This document shows positions 29,482 through 38,163 of a stretch of DNA of 64,000 bases, in pieces; the first letter of the stretch is position 1, and the number at the start of each line of letters is the position of its first letter. The notes under the pieces were generated by a model. It was not told the DNA's origin. It made no database searches and saw only the letters and a program-made list of their open reading frames with translations. The stretch spans positions 319,665 through 383,664 of the forward strand of contig NZ_KB889664.1 of the NCBI RefSeq assembly GCF_000372745.1. The letters run 5' to 3'. The translations under genes were made by a program, and so were the position numbers. The DNA is from Embleya scabrispora DSM 41855. GTDB lineage: Bacteria > Actinomycetota > Actinomycetes > Streptomycetales > Streptomycetaceae.

Positions 29482-31410
29482 TTACAGACCGCGAGCCAGG
29501 TGGTCGGTGAGCAGCCGGGTGAAGCGGGCCGGGTCGGGCAGGTCGCCGCCTTCGGCGAGCAGCGCGCCGCCGTAGACCAACTCGACGATCTCGGCCAGCG
29601 CGGGGGCGTCGGCATTCGCCTCGTGCGCCGAACGCAGCGCGGTGATCAGCGGGTGCGTCGGGTTGAGCTCCAGGATCCGCTTGACCGAGGGCATCTCCTG
29701 CCCCATCGCCCGGTACATCTTCTCCAGCGTCGGGGTCATGTCGTGCGCGTCGCCCACGATGCACGCCGCCGACGTGGTCAGCCGCGACGACAGCCGAACC
29801 TGCTTCACCTGCTCGGACAGGGTCGTCGTCAACCACGGCAGCAGGGCGGCGAAGTCCTGCTCACGCTTGGCCTTCTCCGCTCCGGCCTCCTCGTCGCCGT
29901 CGTCGGTCGGCTCGTCCAGGTCGACCTGGCCCTTGGCGATCGACTGCAGACGGTGGCCGTCGAAGGCCGGGACCTGGTCGACCCAGACCTCGTCGACCGG
30001 GTCGGTCAGGATCAAAACCTCGTATCCCTTGGCGGTGAAGGCCTCCATGTGCGGCGAGTTCTCCACCATCGCGCGGGTCTCGCCGGTCAGGTAGTAGATC
30101 GCGTCCTGGCCGTCCTTCATGCGCTCGACGTACTCGCGCAGGGTGGTGGGCTTTTCCGGGTCGTGCGTGGAGGCGGCCGACACCAGCTCCAGCAGGGCCT
30201 CGATGTTGTCGGTGTCCTCGAGCAGGCCCTCCTTCAACGCTCGACCGAACTGGGCCCACAACCTCGCGTAGCGCTCGCCGTCCTTGGCCTGCATGTCCTT
30301 GATCGCGCCGAGGACCTTCTTGACCAAGCGCCGGCGTACGCCGCGGATCTGGCGATCCTGCTGCAGGATCTCGCGGGAGATGTTCAGCGACAGGTCGTGG
30401 GCATCCACGACACCCTTGACGAAGCGCAGGTAGTTCGGCATCAGCGCTTCGCAGTCGTCCATGATGAACACGCGCTTGACGTACAGCTGCACGCCGCTCT
30501 TGGACTCGCGGGAGAACAGGTCGAACGGTGCCTGCGACGGAATGAACAGCAGCGCCTCGTACTCGAAGTTACCCTCGGCGCGCATGTGGATCGTTTCGGC
30601 CGGGTCGAGCCCGTCGTGGCTGATCTGCTTGTAGAACTCGCTGTACTCGGCCTCGGTCACCTCACTGCGCGGCCGGGCCCACAACGCCTTCATCGAGTTG
30701 AGCGTGTCGACCCCGTGCGTGGTGACGCCGTCCGCGTCGGTGCGCACCGTGGCCATCCGGATCGGCCAGCGGATGAAGTCCGAGTACTGCTTCACGATCT
30801 GGCGGATCTTCCACTCGGCCAGATAGTCGGCCAGCCCGTCCTCGCTGTCGGCGGCCTTGAGGTGCAGGGTGACCGAGGTGCCGACGGGCAGACCGTCGAC
30901 GGCCTGGATGTCGTAGGTTCCCTCGCCGTCGGACTCCCACAGGGTGCCGGAGTCGGTGCCCGCCCGCCGGGTGCGCAGGGTGACCTTGTCGGCGACCATG
31001 AACGCGGAGTAGAAGCCGACGCCGAACTGCCCGATCAGGTTCTGCGCCGCGGCGGTGTCCTTGGCTTCCTTGGCTTCCTTGATCTTCTCCAGCAGACCGG
31101 CGGTGCCGGACTTGGCGATGGTGCCGATCAGCTCCACGAGGTCGTCCCGGCTCATGCCGATACCCGTGTCGCGGACGGTCAGCGTGCGGGCGTCCTTGTC
31201 GATGTCCAAGGCGATGTGCAGGTCGGAGGTGTCGACCTCGAGGTCGGAGTCGATCAGGGACTCCAGCCGCAGCTTGTCCAGTGCGTCGGAGGCGTTGGAG
31301 ATCAGCTCGCGCAGGAAGATGTCCTTGTTCGAGTAGATCGAGTGGATCACCAACTGGAGCAACTGACGGGTCTCGGCCTGGAATTCCAGCGTTTCGACGC
31401 TGCTACCCAC
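29482..31410 (-). CDS. htpG: Molecular chaperone HtpG (Hsp90)
   Basis: A full-length bacterial Hsp90 of 642 residues. The N-terminal GHKL ATPase domain has RELISNASDALDKLR (N box), VRDTGIGMSRDDLVE (G1 box) and GQFGVGFYSAFMVAD (G2 box). The middle domain includes RVFIMDDCEALMPNYLRFVK, with the catalytic-loop segment NISREILQQDRQIRGVRRR. The GTG at 31410 follows AGGGG and begins the conserved N-terminal part. It stands alone between a terminator and a long spacer. Confidence 0.95.
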   Translation of the reverse strand: MGSSVETLEFQAETRQLLQLVIHSIYSNKDIFLRELISNASDALDKLRLESLIDSDLEVDTSDLHIALDIDKDARTLTVRDTGIGMSRDDLVELIGTIAKSGTAGLLEKIKEAKEAKDTAAAQNLIGQFGVGFYSAFMVADKVTLRTRRAGTDSGTLWESDGEGTYDIQAVDGLPVGTSVTLHLKAADSEDGLADYLAEWKIRQIVKQYSDFIRWPIRMATVRTDADGVTTHGVDTLNSMKALWARPRSEVTEAEYSEFYKQISHDGLDPAETIHMRAEGNFEYEALLFIPSQAPFDLFSRESKSGVQLYVKRVFIMDDCEALMPNYLRFVKGVVDAHDLSLNISREILQQDRQIRGVRRRLVKKVLGAIKDMQAKDGERYARLWAQFGRALKEGLLEDTDNIEALLELVSAASTHDPEKPTTLREYVERMKDGQDAIYYLTGETRAMVENSPHMEAFTAKGYEVLILTDPVDEVWVDQVPAFDGHRLQSIAKGQVDLDEPTDDGDEEAGAEKAKREQDFAALLPWLTTTLSEQVKQVRLSSRLTTSAACIVGDAHDMTPTLEKMYRAMGQEMPSVKRILELNPTHPLITALRSAHEANADAPALAEIVELVYGGALLAEGGDLPDPARFTRLLTDHLARGL

Positions 31411-31713
31411 CCTGGGGTCCCCTTTCGGAAAGAAACATGATGGAACGGATCGGGCCCGGGCGGCTCACCCCGGCACCGGCGTCTTCGCGGCGATCGGGCA
31501 ACCGCGCCGTGAACGTCTCCCGCCGGACGACCATCGCATCCGCACGGCTCACGCGGTGGTGCCCGCACGGTCTGCGGCGTCGTCCCGGCCCAGGGCCAGG
31601 CACGGCGCGGCCGGGTCCGGCTCGGCGTCGGCGGGCAGGTCGGTCACCGCGCCGGGCAACGGCCTCGGACCGCGCTCCCTGTGCCCCACTGGAAGTCATC
31701 CTCTCGGCGACGC

Positions 31714-31746
31714 CATATCGTGTCGTCGTAACGACGACACAATATG
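31714..31746. promoter_or_regulatory. 33-base near-perfect palindrome in the htpG upstream spacer
   Basis: Two 16-base arms (31714-31729 and 31731-31746) surround one central base, with a single mismatch. The inner half reads GTGTCGTCGT-A-ACGACGACAC and the outer ends are AT-rich (CATAT/ATATG). It lies in the 31411-31895 spacer, about 300 bases from the htpG start, with no gene or T-tract beside it. It looks like an operator, though a terminator-like role cannot be excluded. It is not CIRCE, HAIR or a LexA box. I see nothing else in this 485-base spacer. Confidence 0.5.
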
Positions 31747-31895
31747 TCGGAGCGCTCAAGCCCGTCCAGGCGCCCCCGCAGCACCCGCCGGCACAGCGTC
31801 CGAAGGCGCGGGCCGCGAGATGTCGATCGCGCCGGACCGCCCGCACCGGGCCCGGTTTCGCCGATGAGCCCCAGGCCGCAGGGGAGTTCGCCGAT

Positions 31896-32204
31896 TCAGC
31901 GCCGGATGTGGGCGCGGCCCTGCTTGCCCGTGCCGTGTCGTTCGACGGTCCAGCCTGTGGTGAGCATGTCGAGCAGAAGCAATCCGTAGCCGCCGTCCGC
32001 GTTCGCGGGACGTTGGAGAACCAGGAGATCGCGGGCGTGGTCACCCACCCCGATCTCGACTCCGTCGGGGGAGGGGGCCAGGGTCAACTCGGCCTCGCCG
32101 CACGTATGTCGAAGAACGTTGCCCACCAGTTCCGAGACGACCTGGACGTCGTCGTCCGCGCGGTCCCGGGGCCGGCCCCGGGTGTCGAGCGTGTCGCGAA
32201 CCAC
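31896..32204 (-). CDS. ATP-binding protein of the anti-sigma (HATPase_c_2) type, N-terminally short
   Basis: The 102 residues from the GTG at 32204 contain the N box VVSELVGNVLRH and the later GYGLLLLDMLTTGW motif of small Streptomyces serine-kinase-like anti-sigma regulators. Homology appears to continue upstream in frame (WTLSNAPGIPGRVRAVVRDT, to about 32250), and the frame stays open to 32378, but it has no ATG, GTG or TTG there. Either the protein starts at 32204 and lacks its first strand, or the 5' end has been lost or rearranged. Confidence 0.5.
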   Translation of the reverse strand: MVRDTLDTRGRPRDRADDDVQVVSELVGNVLRHTCGEAELTLAPSPDGVEIGVGDHARDLLVLQRPANADGGYGLLLLDMLTTGWTVERHGTGKQGRAHIRR

Positions 32205-32391
32205 GGCGCGGACCCGGCCCGGGATGCCGGGGGCATTGGACAGGGTCCAGTGCCCGTTGACCGGATTCGACCGAGTGTGCTCCGCCGTGATGCGGCGTGC
32301 ATCGGATGGCCCAGCCGAGCCCGGCGATCCGTTTGAGGGGATGTTCGACGGACCACTGTCCCCGATATCCAGTCGGCTTCAAGGGGATGTC

Positions 32392-33036
32392 GTGTCGCGT
32401 GGGAATATGTCCGTCAAAATTGTGGTCGCCGCCTTGCTCGCCGTGACCGGTTGCGGAGACGACGGGAAGAGTTCTTCGCCCACCGCCTCGGCCTCGCCCT
32501 CGGTGGGCTGTGATCCGCCCGCTCTGGCGCAGGACGAATGGCTGCGTTCCTGCGGGCCCGGATCCGGTCGCGACACCGGGCCGGCGAACACTGCTCCCGT
32601 CGGGGGATGGGTGGCGTTGCCCAATGGAATCGTCGTGTCGGTGGCACGCGTCGAACCCGCTCCGGTTGTGGAGAGTGCCGGGCCGGGTTCCTTTCCCGCT
32701 CTCGTCACGCTCACCGTGACCAACCGCTCGCAGACCCCCTACGACGTGTCCGGTGTGCGGATCAGCGAAATGGGCCGTGTGGGTGGGCCCAGCGCCGAGC
32801 GCATCACCCACGGCAGCCTCCCGCAGCAGGACTTCACCGGCACCGTGGCACCGGGGCGGACCGTCGTCGCCCAACAACTCTTCGACGTCCCCGACGCGCT
32901 GCGTCCGGGTTTCCGCGTCATCGTCGCCATGACCCCGATTCCCTCGGCCCTGCCGGACGCCACGTTCACCGGAAGGCTGCCGCAGGGCACCGGCAGCGCT
33001 CCCGCGTCCCCGCCGTCGTCCGGGGCGACCCCGTGA
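32392..33036 (+). CDS. Putative lipoprotein with DUF4352-like domain
   Basis: A protein of 214 residues. A short signal peptide ends in the lipobox LAVTGC, then a serine-rich linker and an Ig-like domain (PALVTLTVTNRSQTPYDVSG, TVAPGRTVVAQQLFDVP) resembling DUF4352. It is probably displayed on the outside of the membrane. The GTG at 32392 has AAGGGG seven bases upstream; ATG at 32407 is the alternative. It is divergent from the short ATP-binding gene. Confidence 0.7.
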   Translation: MSRGNMSVKIVVAALLAVTGCGDDGKSSSPTASASPSVGCDPPALAQDEWLRSCGPGSGRDTGPANTAPVGGWVALPNGIVVSVARVEPAPVVESAGPGSFPALVTLTVTNRSQTPYDVSGVRISEMGRVGGPSAERITHGSLPQQDFTGTVAPGRTVVAQQLFDVPDALRPGFRVIVAMTPIPSALPDATFTGRLPQGTGSAPASPPSSGATP

Positions 33037-33219
33037 CGTACGGCGTCGGCAGTGACCGGACGGCGAACACCGCCGGCGTTCCGCCCGCCACGAGCGTCGA
33101 GTCCACGGTGCCGGCCCGCACTGAACCCGTCGCCCACTGAGGCAGGGCCCCGCAGGACGCGGCCCCCGCGACGAGGTGCGATCCACGCACCAGGTGTGAC
33201 CTCCGGAACGAGCCGCGAC

Positions 33220-33256
33220 TCGGCACGGCTTGAGGGAGACCCTGAAGCCGTGCCGA
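33220..33256. terminator. Hairpin terminator between convergent genes
   Basis: Arms TCGGCACGGCTT (33220-33231) and AAGCCGTGCCGA (33245-33256) pair perfectly, and the loop contains a further AGGG/CCCT pairing. It sits in the 334-base spacer between the lipoprotein gene and the convergent HAD gene. I see no gene in the rest of that spacer. Confidence 0.7.
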
Positions 33257-33370
33257 CCGCCCGGTGAACTCCGTTGCCCCGAACGGAGCTTCGCCACGGC
33301 GTTCGAAAGTGCTCCGTGCCGCCGCGCCCGACGGCACCATCGGGCGCGTCCGACAGCTACCGCCGCGCGG

Positions 33371-34117
33371 TCACCGCGCCACAGCGGCTGCCGTTGCCCG
33401 GATCGCCCCGCCGGCCGCCGGTACGTACGACTCCGGCAGGCTCTCGCGGGTCATGGCCCAGTGGAGGAGGTCGGCGTCGGCCAGCGTGGGCACCCACATG
33501 TCGACGAGCGCCAGTTCCTCGTCGCGGGGGTTGGGACCCACACCCAGGACGCGCAGGCCCGCGCGCGTCGCGGAGAGAATGCCGCAGTACGAGTCCTCCA
33601 CCGCCAGGGTCACGGCGGGAGTGGCGCCGCAGGCTCGGGTGGCCGCGAGGTAGAGGTCCGGGTCGGGCTTGGGGCGAAGGTCCGCGTCCGGGACCACGAT
33701 GTCGACGAAGCGGGGGAGCAGTCCGGCGTGTGACAGTCCCGACTCCACCACGTCACGGGGACAGTTGCTCGCCACGGCAAGGGGTGCGAAGTGCGAGACC
33801 AGGCTCACGAATTCGGTCGCTCCGGGAATAGTCACGGGATCTGCCGCGACCAATTTTCGGAAGTGGTCGAGGAGTTGGCCCGTCACCTGGTCGGCACGGT
33901 CGGCCGACAGGCCCGCCACTTCGGACATGACCCGTCCGCATTCGGTGAAATGCAAACCTTTGGTGCGTTCGCCGAAGTCGCTCGGAGTCGTGACGCCGTA
34001 CCCGCGAAGGACGAGTTCACGCGCCTCCTCCCAGTGGCATTCGCTGTCCATCAAGGTTCCGTCGCAGTCGAAGACGATGGCCGCCGGAGTCCAGGAGAGA
34101 AGGGAGTTGCCTGTCAT
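33371..34117 (-). CDS. HAD-IA family hydrolase (beta-phosphoglucomutase-like)
   Basis: A protein of 248 residues with the four HAD motifs: nucleophile aspartates in FDCDGTLMDSE, motif II near VASNCPRDVVE, lysine in LRPKPDPDLYL, and acidic motif VEDSYCGILSA. A helical cap domain (residues ~25-95) is typical of subclass IA. It is probably a sugar-phosphate phosphatase or mutase, substrate unknown. A good promoter lies about 130 bases upstream at 34245-34273. Confidence 0.85.
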   Translation of the reverse strand: MTGNSLLSWTPAAIVFDCDGTLMDSECHWEEARELVLRGYGVTTPSDFGERTKGLHFTECGRVMSEVAGLSADRADQVTGQLLDHFRKLVAADPVTIPGATEFVSLVSHFAPLAVASNCPRDVVESGLSHAGLLPRFVDIVVPDADLRPKPDPDLYLAATRACGATPAVTLAVEDSYCGILSATRAGLRVLGVGPNPRDEELALVDMWVPTLADADLLHWAMTRESLPESYVPAAGGAIRATAAAVAR

Positions 34118-34244
34118 CGATAAGCCGTCCGATCGAGAGGAGCGGGCCCGAAGGCGCCCGCGCGAAGTCTCGAGGCGGCGGTGCGGGCACGTCCCTCAGA
34201 AGGGGCTTCCGCGTACGGCGCCGGCCCGAAACATAACGATCATT

Positions 34245-34273
34245 ACGCTAAGTTGATAACGCATTGTATTCAA
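34245..34273 (-). promoter_or_regulatory. Probable housekeeping promoter for the HAD gene in an AT-rich island
   Basis: Read on the minus strand, TTGAAT (34268-34273) and TAGCGT (34245-34250) are separated by 17 bases, a good fit to the vegetative TTGAC-N17-TAGNNT pattern. The segment 34229-34290 is conspicuously AT-rich for this genome and is bounded by an inverted repeat ACATAACG (34231-34238) and CGTTATGT (34281-34288). I see no gene in the 34118-34445 spacer. Confidence 0.5.
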
Positions 34274-34445
34274 ATAACCACGTTATGTCAGCGTGTCGCG
34301 CGCCGGTGTGGGCCCGGAGTCGGCCTATCGCGACCGGCGCGCGTCGTCGAGCATGCGCAACACCGCAGGTGGCCGGGTCGCCGAATGCCGGGCCGTCGCC
34401 GAGTCGGGAAGTCACGCTGCGACGGTGACGCCGCGTTCGTGCGGC

Positions 34446-35552
34446 TCACCGCGGCGGATATCCGCCCGCGCCCCGATCCATTCCGGCCCGCGTCCGCCAA
34501 GAGCGGTCGTGTCTTCCGGGGTGAGCTCGGGTCGAGGTCGTGTCGAGCGCAACGCGCATGGCGCTGCGTCCAGCGCGCCACGCGGTCAGGAGGTGGTCGC
34601 CGAGGCGGCCCTCCAGGAACACGGTGGCGGCGATGCCGAAGACGACGTCGGCTTCCAGGTTCGGTTCGTCGGCGAGCAGGCCGGCGACCACTTCGCGGCG
34701 CACGACCTGCTCGTGGACGGCGTCGGCCTCCACGTGCTCGTCGTAGAAGCGCTCGGCGGCGGGTCCGGCGCCGGTCCGGCGTATCGCCTGGGCCAGTCGG
34801 CGTGAACCGGGGGAGGAGGTCACCTCCACACAGGCGAAGTGGCCCACCAGCGCGCCGCGCAGCCCGCGGTGCAACCCGAGCAGGGACATCAGGTTCACGG
34901 TCGGCAGCACCGTGGCGGGCGCCGCGTCCAGGTAATGGCCGTACGACGGGTCCACATCGAGGTCGACCATGAGGTCCGCGAACAGTCGGGCGTGGATGTC
35001 CTCGGCGCGGCCGGCACCGAATTCGTCGAACTCGACGGCCACCATCGCCGCTTTCGCCCGACCGCGCAGGCGGGGGATGACCCAGGCGTGCGGATCGGCC
35101 TCCTTGAGGTGATACAGCGAGCGCATCGCGGCGTATTCGCGCAACTGCCACAGCTCTCCCCGGGTCCGGAGGAAGTGGCTGACGCTGTTGCCGTCGTCCC
35201 CGGTCGGCTCGACCAAGAGCGCGGCCAGCGCGTCGTCCACGCTCCGGCCGTCGTGGGCGTGCGCACGCAGGGCGGTGAGGAAGCGTTCCTCGAGGGCGGC
35301 GCGCAGGCCCAGGAGGTTCGGGTCCCACTCGCGGTCGTCGGCCACCCGGGCGAAGCCCCGGTAGTGCAACTCGTACAGCGTGTACAGGGCCAGATGCAGA
35401 TCCTCGCCGAAGGGATCGGCCCGGGCGACCCGGTGGGCCCCCGGGAGTTCGCCTCCGCCGGTCCGCAACGCCGTGATCACGCCCGCGGAGAGTTCGCCGC
35501 GCGGTCGCGGCAAGGCCGGGGCGGCCTGGGAGGCGTGTGTCGACACGGTCAC
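34446..35552 (-). CDS. Iron-containing redox enzyme family protein (heme-oxygenase-like diiron fold)
   Basis: A protein of 368 residues, long for the family. Metal-binding candidates follow the heme-oxygenase-like diiron pattern: Glu139 in LREYAAMRSLYH, Glu174/Glu177 and His187 in EFDEFGAGRAEDIHARLF, and Glu272, His273, Asp277 and His280 in FYDEHVEADAVHE. Known relatives (SznF, UndA, BesC) oxidise amines or fatty acids with O2. The GTG at 35552 overlaps the CDGSH gene stop by four bases, and GGAAG lies upstream. It is the last gene of a three-gene overlapping operon; its substrate is unknown. Confidence 0.75.
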   Translation of the reverse strand: MTVSTHASQAAPALPRPRGELSAGVITALRTGGGELPGAHRVARADPFGEDLHLALYTLYELHYRGFARVADDREWDPNLLGLRAALEERFLTALRAHAHDGRSVDDALAALLVEPTGDDGNSVSHFLRTRGELWQLREYAAMRSLYHLKEADPHAWVIPRLRGRAKAAMVAVEFDEFGAGRAEDIHARLFADLMVDLDVDPSYGHYLDAAPATVLPTVNLMSLLGLHRGLRGALVGHFACVEVTSSPGSRRLAQAIRRTGAGPAAERFYDEHVEADAVHEQVVRREVVAGLLADEPNLEADVVFGIAATVFLEGRLGDHLLTAWRAGRSAMRVALDTTSTRAHPGRHDRSWRTRAGMDRGAGGYPPR

Positions 35553-35812
35553 GGGTGGCTTCCTTCGTCGGTCGTCGCCGCCTCCGGCTCGCCCGGTGAC
35601 GGTTCGGCGCCCGCCGATGCGGTGCGCGCGCGGTGGCTGGTGTCGCACCACGGGTAGGTGCGGCTGCGCCGACATGTGCAGACGGCGACGACGAAGCGTT
35701 TCGATATGACGACCTCGCCGTTCGGCAGGGCCACCTCCACGGGGCCTTCGATCAGGAGGGGGCCGTCGCGCTCGGCGGTGATCCGGCGGGGACGATCAGC
35801 GTTTCTCGGCAC
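35549..35812 (-). CDS. CDGSH iron-sulphur domain protein
   Basis: A protein of 87 residues. The 2Fe-2S motif is CTCRRSRTYPWCDTSH, that is, three cysteines and one histidine, with Thr in place of Gly in CDGSH. The part before it (DGPLLIEGPVEVALPNGEVV) is usual in bacterial one-domain CDGSH proteins. These act in electron or cluster transfer. The GTG at 35812 overlaps the methyltransferase end by 17 bases and its stop overlaps the diiron enzyme start by four, so all three are translationally coupled. It could donate electrons to the diiron enzyme (inference). Confidence 0.85.
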   Translation of the reverse strand: MPRNADRPRRITAERDGPLLIEGPVEVALPNGEVVISKRFVVAVCTCRRSRTYPWCDTSHRARTASAGAEPSPGEPEAATTDEGSHP

Positions 35813-36479
35813 GGACGACCACCAATTCCTCGCGATTGTCGTGGGTGCCCACCAGGCCGGCGCGGCGCAGCCAGTCCAGCCGCTCGCGCAGGACCGGACC
35901 GAACGGAATGGTCGTGCGATCGGCGATCGTGGCGCGCATGCCGGATCGCTCCAGCGCGCCAAGGGTGGCCTCGGCGTCGCACAGTCCGGAGTGCACCATC
36001 AGCAGGACGCCGTCGGGCCGCAGCACGTCGGGGACCGCCGCGCAGATCCGGTCCACCACCGCCCGGCCGCCGAGTCCGGCGTCCCACGCGCGGGCGGCGC
36101 CGAAATGCGGGACCCCGGGCCGGGGCGCGGGCACGTACGGCGGATTGCACACGACGAGGTCGAAGGAGTGACCGGTCACGGCCGACAGCAGGTCGCCGCG
36201 ACGCACGGTGATCCACCGGCGGGCGAGCAGTGCGTTCGCGCGGGTGGTCAGCACGGCGCGTCTGGTGCTGTCGACGGCGGTCACTCGTGCTCCGAGTCGA
36301 GCCGCGTACACGGCCAGGGCTCCACTGCCGGTGCACATGTCCAGGACCCGGGTGCCTTCGCGGATGCCCTCCCGGCGTATCGCCTCGGCCAGCAGAAAAC
36401 TGTCGGACTGGGGGACGTACACGCCCGGGGCGGTGAGTATCCGGCCCAGGGGGGAAACCGTGACACCGATTGCTGACAT
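35796..36479 (-). CDS. Class I methyltransferase of the HemK2/MTQ2 type
   Basis: An SAM-dependent methyltransferase of 227 residues. Motif I is VLDMCTGSGALAVYAARLGA and the catalytic motif is NPPYVP, shared with N5-glutamine and related amide methyltransferases. The N-terminus GVYVPQSDSFLLAEAIRREG is typical of the HemK2 group. Its target may be a protein or a small molecule. The ATG at 36479 has GGAGG nine bases upstream. It is the first gene of the operon with the CDGSH and diiron proteins. Confidence 0.85.
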   Translation of the reverse strand: MSAIGVTVSPLGRILTAPGVYVPQSDSFLLAEAIRREGIREGTRVLDMCTGSGALAVYAARLGARVTAVDSTRRAVLTTRANALLARRWITVRRGDLLSAVTGHSFDLVVCNPPYVPAPRPGVPHFGAARAWDAGLGGRAVVDRICAAVPDVLRPDGVLLMVHSGLCDAEATLGALERSGMRATIADRTTIPFGPVLRERLDWLRRAGLVGTHDNREELVVVRAEKR

Positions 36480-36954
36480 GGGGACCTCCGGCAATGCGAT
36501 GGCACGGTGGATCACCGAATCCATCAGAGCGAGCGTTGGTTGCGGCGCCGTGACACCGGGCTTGCCGCCACGTGCGGGCCAACCCGGCGGGGAGGGTCGG
36601 GCACGATCGTCGATTGCCGTGCACATCGACGTGCGGACACCGGGGTTTCGGCGTTGGGCGTTCGGCGCGCGCAAAGATCGCTTGCCCGGCTCCGTCGGGT
36701 TCATGCGCACCGCGTGGGCGGATGTGGCCCCAGGAGCGTGCGTACGCGGCTGTGACGCGGGCGGCGTCGTGGGTTTCGCACGTGGACGGATGGGGGTGTG
36801 CGGGGCGGGGCGGGGCAGGGCACGGGTCGGACGGCGGCGCGTCACGGTGGGGTCGCGATCGAGGCGCCCGGACGGCCCTCACCGCCCGTACCGAGCGCGC
36901 GGGCGGTGGGGCCGTTCGTCGATGGCCGGGCGGGGCGGTGGCGGTCGTGCTGCC
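36480..36954. other. 475-base spacer without a recognisable gene
   Basis: Open frames on both strands lack family features, ribosome binding sites and consistent codon bias. It must hold the promoter of the methyltransferase operon and perhaps the terminator of hsp20, but I see no clear hexamers or hairpin. Confidence 0.5.
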
Positions 36955-37386
36955 TCAGGCGGTGATCACCTTGCGGTCGGACCTGGTGCCGATGGAGATC
37001 TTGCGGGGCTTGGCCCGCTCCGCGATCGGGATCCGCAGCGTCAGCACACCGGCTTCGTAGGCGGCGTCGATGCGCTCGGTGTCGAGGGTGTCGGCCAGCA
37101 CGATCTGGCGGGAGAAGACGCCCACGGGACGCTCGGACAGCTCCATCTGAACCTCGTCCGCCTTGGCCGCGGGCTCGCGCCGGGCCTTGACGGTGAGCAT
37201 GTTGCGCTCGACATCGATGTCGATCGCCTCGGGGGTCACACCCGGCAGGTCGAATGCGACCACGTACACCTCGCCATCGCGGTAGGCGTCCATCGGCATC
37301 GCCGTCGGCCGCGAGGCGGTGCCGGGAGCGAGGAGCTGCTGCGCGAGCCGGTCGAGCTCGCGGAAGGGGTCGGTACGCATCAACAT
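36955..37386 (-). CDS. Hsp20/alpha-crystallin small heat-shock protein (HSP18 type)
   Basis: A protein of 143 residues with an alpha-crystallin domain: [29 protein letters not shown], and the end motif [19 protein letters not shown]. It is an ATP-independent holdase for unfolding proteins. The ATG at 37386 has GGAGG nine bases upstream. Two RheA-type operators and a divergent HSP18 regulator gene lie just upstream, the arrangement known for Streptomyces hsp18. Confidence 0.92.
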   Translation of the reverse strand: MLMRTDPFRELDRLAQQLLAPGTASRPTAMPMDAYRDGEVYVVAFDLPGVTPEAIDIDVERNMLTVKARREPAAKADEVQMELSERPVGVFSRQIVLADTLDTERIDAAYEAGVLTLRIPIAERAKPRKISIGTRSDRKVITA

Positions 37387-37452
37387 CGCGAAAACACCTC
37401 CGAAAGATTCAATCGGTAGCGCCCGGTCGGGCTGCCTGGAACTGTTGTAGCA

Positions 37453-37498
37453 TGTCATCGGAAGGATGACAAATTCTGGTGTCATCCACACGATGACG
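37453..37498. promoter_or_regulatory. Two RheA-type heat-shock operators
   Basis: Site 1 (37453-37471) is TGTCATC-N5-GATGACA, exactly the inverted repeat reported for RheA control of hsp18 in Streptomyces albus. Site 2 (37480-37498) is the same with one change in the last base (GATGACG). They start 27 bases apart between the divergent hsp20 and regulator genes, so both promoters are probably repressed together until heat shock. Confidence 0.85.
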
Positions 37499-37515
37499 AG
37501 TCGAGAGGAGATCCG

Positions 37516-38163
37516 ATGACCGCGAACGATCGACCGGCCGCCCGCCCGCTGGGGCCCGCCTCCTTCCTCGCCGCGGCAGCAGCCCTGGAAGCCATCGACC
37601 GGGCCGTCCGCACGGCACAAGACGGCGATGTCGAGCCCGCGAGAGCGAGCGAGGGCCCCGAGCAGGCATTGGCCTCGCTGCTGCTGCTGCGCGAGATCCG
37701 CGAGCGCCTCGCCGGATGGGAGAGCGGGCTGATCGAGACCGCTCGCGACGCGGGAGCCAGTTGGGCGGACCTGGCCCAACCCCTGGGCGTGGCCAGCCGC
37801 CAGGCCGCCGAGCGCCGTTACCTCCGGTCGCGTCCGGGTCCGGCCGGTTCCACCGGCGAAGAACGCGTCACCGCCACGCGCGAACGCCGTGCCGCCGACC
37901 GCGCGGCCGGCGTCCGAGCCCGCGACAATGCCGCCGACCTGCGCCGCCTCGCGAGCCAGATCACCGCGCTCACCGACCTGCCGGCCGGCTCCCGTGCGCC
38001 CCTCGGCCGACTGGACCGGGCACTGGGCGACGACGACCCCGCCGCCCTGATCGCCCCCCTCGCCGCGACCCGCTCCCACCTGAGCGCCGACCACCCGGAC
38101 CTGGTCGCCCGTATCGACGCGCTGGTGGACCCGCTCGGGCCCGGCCCCGCCGGCACGCCGTGA
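37516..38163 (+). CDS. HSP18 transcriptional regulator-type protein
   Basis: A protein of 215 residues of the kind annotated in Streptomyces as HSP18 transcriptional regulator. The middle has a helix-turn-helix ([20 protein letters not shown]), flanked by an N-terminal helical segment with [11 protein letters not shown]-like spacing and a C-terminal region rich in Arg and Ala. The ATG at 37516 follows GAGAGGAGA. Its divergent position over two RheA-type operators suggests it controls hsp20 and itself, although it does not look like classical RheA in length. Confidence 0.75.
   Translation: MTANDRPAARPLGPASFLAAAAALEAIDRAVRTAQDGDVEPARASEGPEQALASLLLLREIRERLAGWESGLIETARDAGASWADLAQPLGVASRQAAERRYLRSRPGPAGSTGEERVTATRERRAADRAAGVRARDNAADLRRLASQITALTDLPAGSRAPLGRLDRALGDDDPAALIAPLAATRSHLSADHPDLVARIDALVDPLGPGPAGTP

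Noticed and set aside
29500-31440. A 646-codon plus-strand open frame opposite htpG
   Set aside because: It is fully antisense to a well-conserved Hsp90 gene.
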